7,416 bases of DNA from Ignavibacteriaceae bacterium (GTDB lineage Bacteria > Bacteroidota > Ignavibacteria > Ignavibacteriales > Ignavibacteriaceae), in contig JAIOIM010000735.1 in assembly GCA_019912505.1 (NCBI GenBank), positions 1 to 7,416 of the forward strand, read 5' to 3'. Positions 6,074-7,416 of this stretch are shown piece by piece. The notes beneath the pieces are model-generated. The model saw nothing but the letters and a program-made list of their open reading frames with translations. It made no database searches and was not told the DNA's origin. Position 1 is the first letter of the stretch. Every line of letters begins with the position of its first letter. Made by a program: the position numbers and the translations under genes.

Positions 6074-7416
6074 TCAACTACCCATTTGGGTAATATTGCC
6101 TCGGAACTTTATTTGAGTCCCTTTTGCTTTTGCTGAAAAAATCTCAAGTGTGCTGTTTAATTTTTCGGCACGCGCTTTCATATTTTTAAGTCCGTACCCT
6201 TCAGATTTTTGATTACATTCGAAACCGCTTCCGTCATCAACAAGTTTTATTTCAAGAAACGGTTTTTCAAAATTAATTATGATAAAAACATTTTTTGAGT
6301 TGGAATACTTGAGTGAATTATTTATTGCCTCTTTGAATATTAATATAAGAGAGCGTCTAACTTCCATAGGTAAAATTAATTGTTTAAACTTTTCGTCAAT
6401 TCCGGTTACAGAAAATCTCGTCTCAGTCGATTCAAACATTGAGTTCCCAAAATCTTCCATTCTTTTTAACATATCGTAGAGTGAATCTTTTCCGGCATCC
6501 AATACCCAAAGAAAATCTCTCATTCCACTTGATAGCTCTTTGGTGTTTTCCTGAATTTTGGTTAGATATTCTTTTAATGTGGAGTTTTCACTTGCTTCAT
6601 TTTGTGCCAGTGTTGTAAACAAGTTAATCTTTGTTAATTTGTTTCCGGCTTCGTCATGAAAATCCTGCGAGGTTTTTGTTCGCATATTAATTCGCTCTTC
6701 TATTTTTGCGGCTTCAATTTTGCGCGTAGTATCAATTTCTCTTTTTAATTCCCTTTCGCGAATTTTAACGAGAGCTAATATTCCGCTAAAGAAGAGTAAA
6801 CCATAAATTGAATAAGCCCACCATGTTTTCCACCACGGGGGTTCAATAGTAATATTTATAAATGTGCCCGCTTCATTCCAAACGCCGTTATTGTTTGATC
6901 CCTTTACCCGGAAGATGTAGTTGCCCGGTTCTAAATTTGTATAAGTTATTGATCTTTCTCTGTCGGCATAAATCCAATCCTTATCGAATCCTTCCATCAT
7001 ATAGGCATATTCATTCTTCTTTGGTGCGATATAATTGAGTGCCGAAAACTCAAATGAAAAAACTTTATGGTCGTATAACAATTTAATATCTCTTGTCGCA
7101 AAAATGCTTTTCTCAAGCGAGTATTCGTCCACGGTTAAATCTGAATATACATCAACCGAGCGATTGAACAATTTAAAATCTGTAATAATAATTGGCGGCG
7201 CGTAGGAATTATCAACAATATTATCGGGGTCGAAAAAATTGAATCCTCCGATGCCGCCGAAATACATTTCTCCTTTACTGTTTTTGAAATATGAGTTTTG
7301 ATTGAATTCATTATTCTGCAATCCGTCGCTTGCATCATATGTTGCTTTAATTTTTTCACTTTGCGGATCGAATACCACAATTCCTTTGTTCGTACTTAAC
7401 CAGAGCAATCCATTTT
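6074..7416 (-). CDS. Membrane histidine kinase with propeller/Y_Y_Y sensor, C-terminal part; 5' end outside window
   Basis: A sensor kinase cut by the right edge. The frame is open to the last base, so the start is not in the window, and a TTG near 7408 is an internal Leu. Numbering is from the first full codon (446 residues visible). Residues 1-65 are the end of a two-component-regulator propeller: GLLWLSTNKGIVVFD, NNEFNQNSYFKNSKGEMYFGG-GGFNFFDP. Residues about 127-192 are a Y_Y_Y domain (YAYMMEGFDKDW, YTNLEPGNYIFRVKGSNNNG-WNE). An aromatic patch, PPWWKTWWAY, leads into one transmembrane helix (about 199-217) and a basic coiled linker. The dimerisation/phosphotransfer segment has DFHDEAGNKLTKI, with His253 as the likely phosphoacceptor of the HisKA_3 class. 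The ATPase domain has EAINNSLKYS (N box), DDGSGF (393-398), GYGLKNMKARAE and GTQIKF. Sensing is periplasmic and the kinase is cytoplasmic. No receiver or DNA-binding domain is fused; the separate regulator follows 48 bp later. Similar sensors often monitor polysaccharide breakdown products, but the ligand here is unknown. Confidence 0.93.
   Translation of the reverse strand, partial: NGLLWLSTNKGIVVFDPQSEKIKATYDASDGLQNNEFNQNSYFKNSKGEMYFGGIGGFNFFDPDNIVDNSYAPPIIITDFKLFNRSVDVYSDLTVDEYSLEKSIFATRDIKLLYDHKVFSFEFSALNYIAPKKNEYAYMMEGFDKDWIYADRERSITYTNLEPGNYIFRVKGSNNNGVWNEAGTFINITIEPPWWKTWWAYSIYGLLFFSGILALVKIRERELKREIDTTRKIEAAKIEERINMRTKTSQDFHDEAGNKLTKINLFTTLAQNEASENSTLKEYLTKIQENTKELSSGMRDFLWVLDAGKDSLYDMLKRMEDFGNSMFESTETRFSVTGIDEKFKQLILPMEVRRSLILIFKEAINNSLKYSNSKNVFIIINFEKPFLEIKLVDDGSGFECNQKSEGYGLKNMKARAEKLNSTLEIFSAKAKGTQIKFRGNITQMGS

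Noticed and set aside
6079..6092. Short hairpin TACCC-ATTT-GGGTA at the end of the kinase gene
   Set aside because: A five-bp stem within the last codons, with no following T tract; the regulator gene starts 48 bp after the kinase stop and probably shares the transcript.
7406..7408. TTG as a possible start of the kinase
   Set aside because: The frame is open to the window edge and the first residues are already mid-propeller (GLLWLSTNKG), so the true start lies outside.

Overview
The window reads as a piece of an AT-rich genome from the Bacteroidota/Chlorobiota/Ignavibacteriota assemblage, most likely Ignavibacteria-like. The strongest clue is a pair of secreted proteins ending in type IX secretion (T9SS) C-terminal sorting domains with an NYPNPFNP...TQI motif, which is especially common in Ignavibacteria and relatives. 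The kinase with a propeller/Y_Y_Y sensor and a triple-W/aromatic patch before its membrane segment fits the same assemblage. No taxonomic search was possible, so this is inference.

Layout. (1) Positions 1-838, plus strand: the C-terminal 278 codons of an acetyl-CoA synthetase (acs). It is cut by the left edge and is unrelated in function to the rest. (2) Positions 839-937: a convergent intergenic gap holding a perfect 14-bp hairpin that can serve as a terminator for both sides. (3) Positions 938-5108, minus strand: a tight four-gene cluster. In transcription order it encodes a large secreted propeller-repeat protein with a T9SS tail, a smaller secreted jelly-roll/carbohydrate-binding-like protein with a T9SS tail, a four-helix membrane protein of unknown function, and an OmpA-domain envelope protein. 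Gaps are 13 bp and 7 bp, followed by a 4-bp ATGA overlap, so co-transcription is very likely. (4) Positions 5109-5395: a 287-bp gene-free region that should carry the promoter of the cluster. It contains an imperfect dyad resembling a NarL-type operator. (5) Positions 5396-7416, minus strand: a NarL/FixJ-type response regulator preceded by its probable partner, a membrane histidine kinase with a periplasmic propeller/Y_Y_Y sensor. The kinase is cut by the right edge.

How the parts may work together. The kinase would sense an extracytoplasmic signal and phosphorylate the regulator at Asp58. The regulator could act on the promoter region directly downstream and so control two exported surface proteins, a membrane protein and a peptidoglycan-anchored OmpA-type protein. 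The gene order, spacing and domains are seen directly; the regulatory link and any shared function of the four-gene cluster are inference. No RNA genes, mobile elements or CRISPR arrays were seen.
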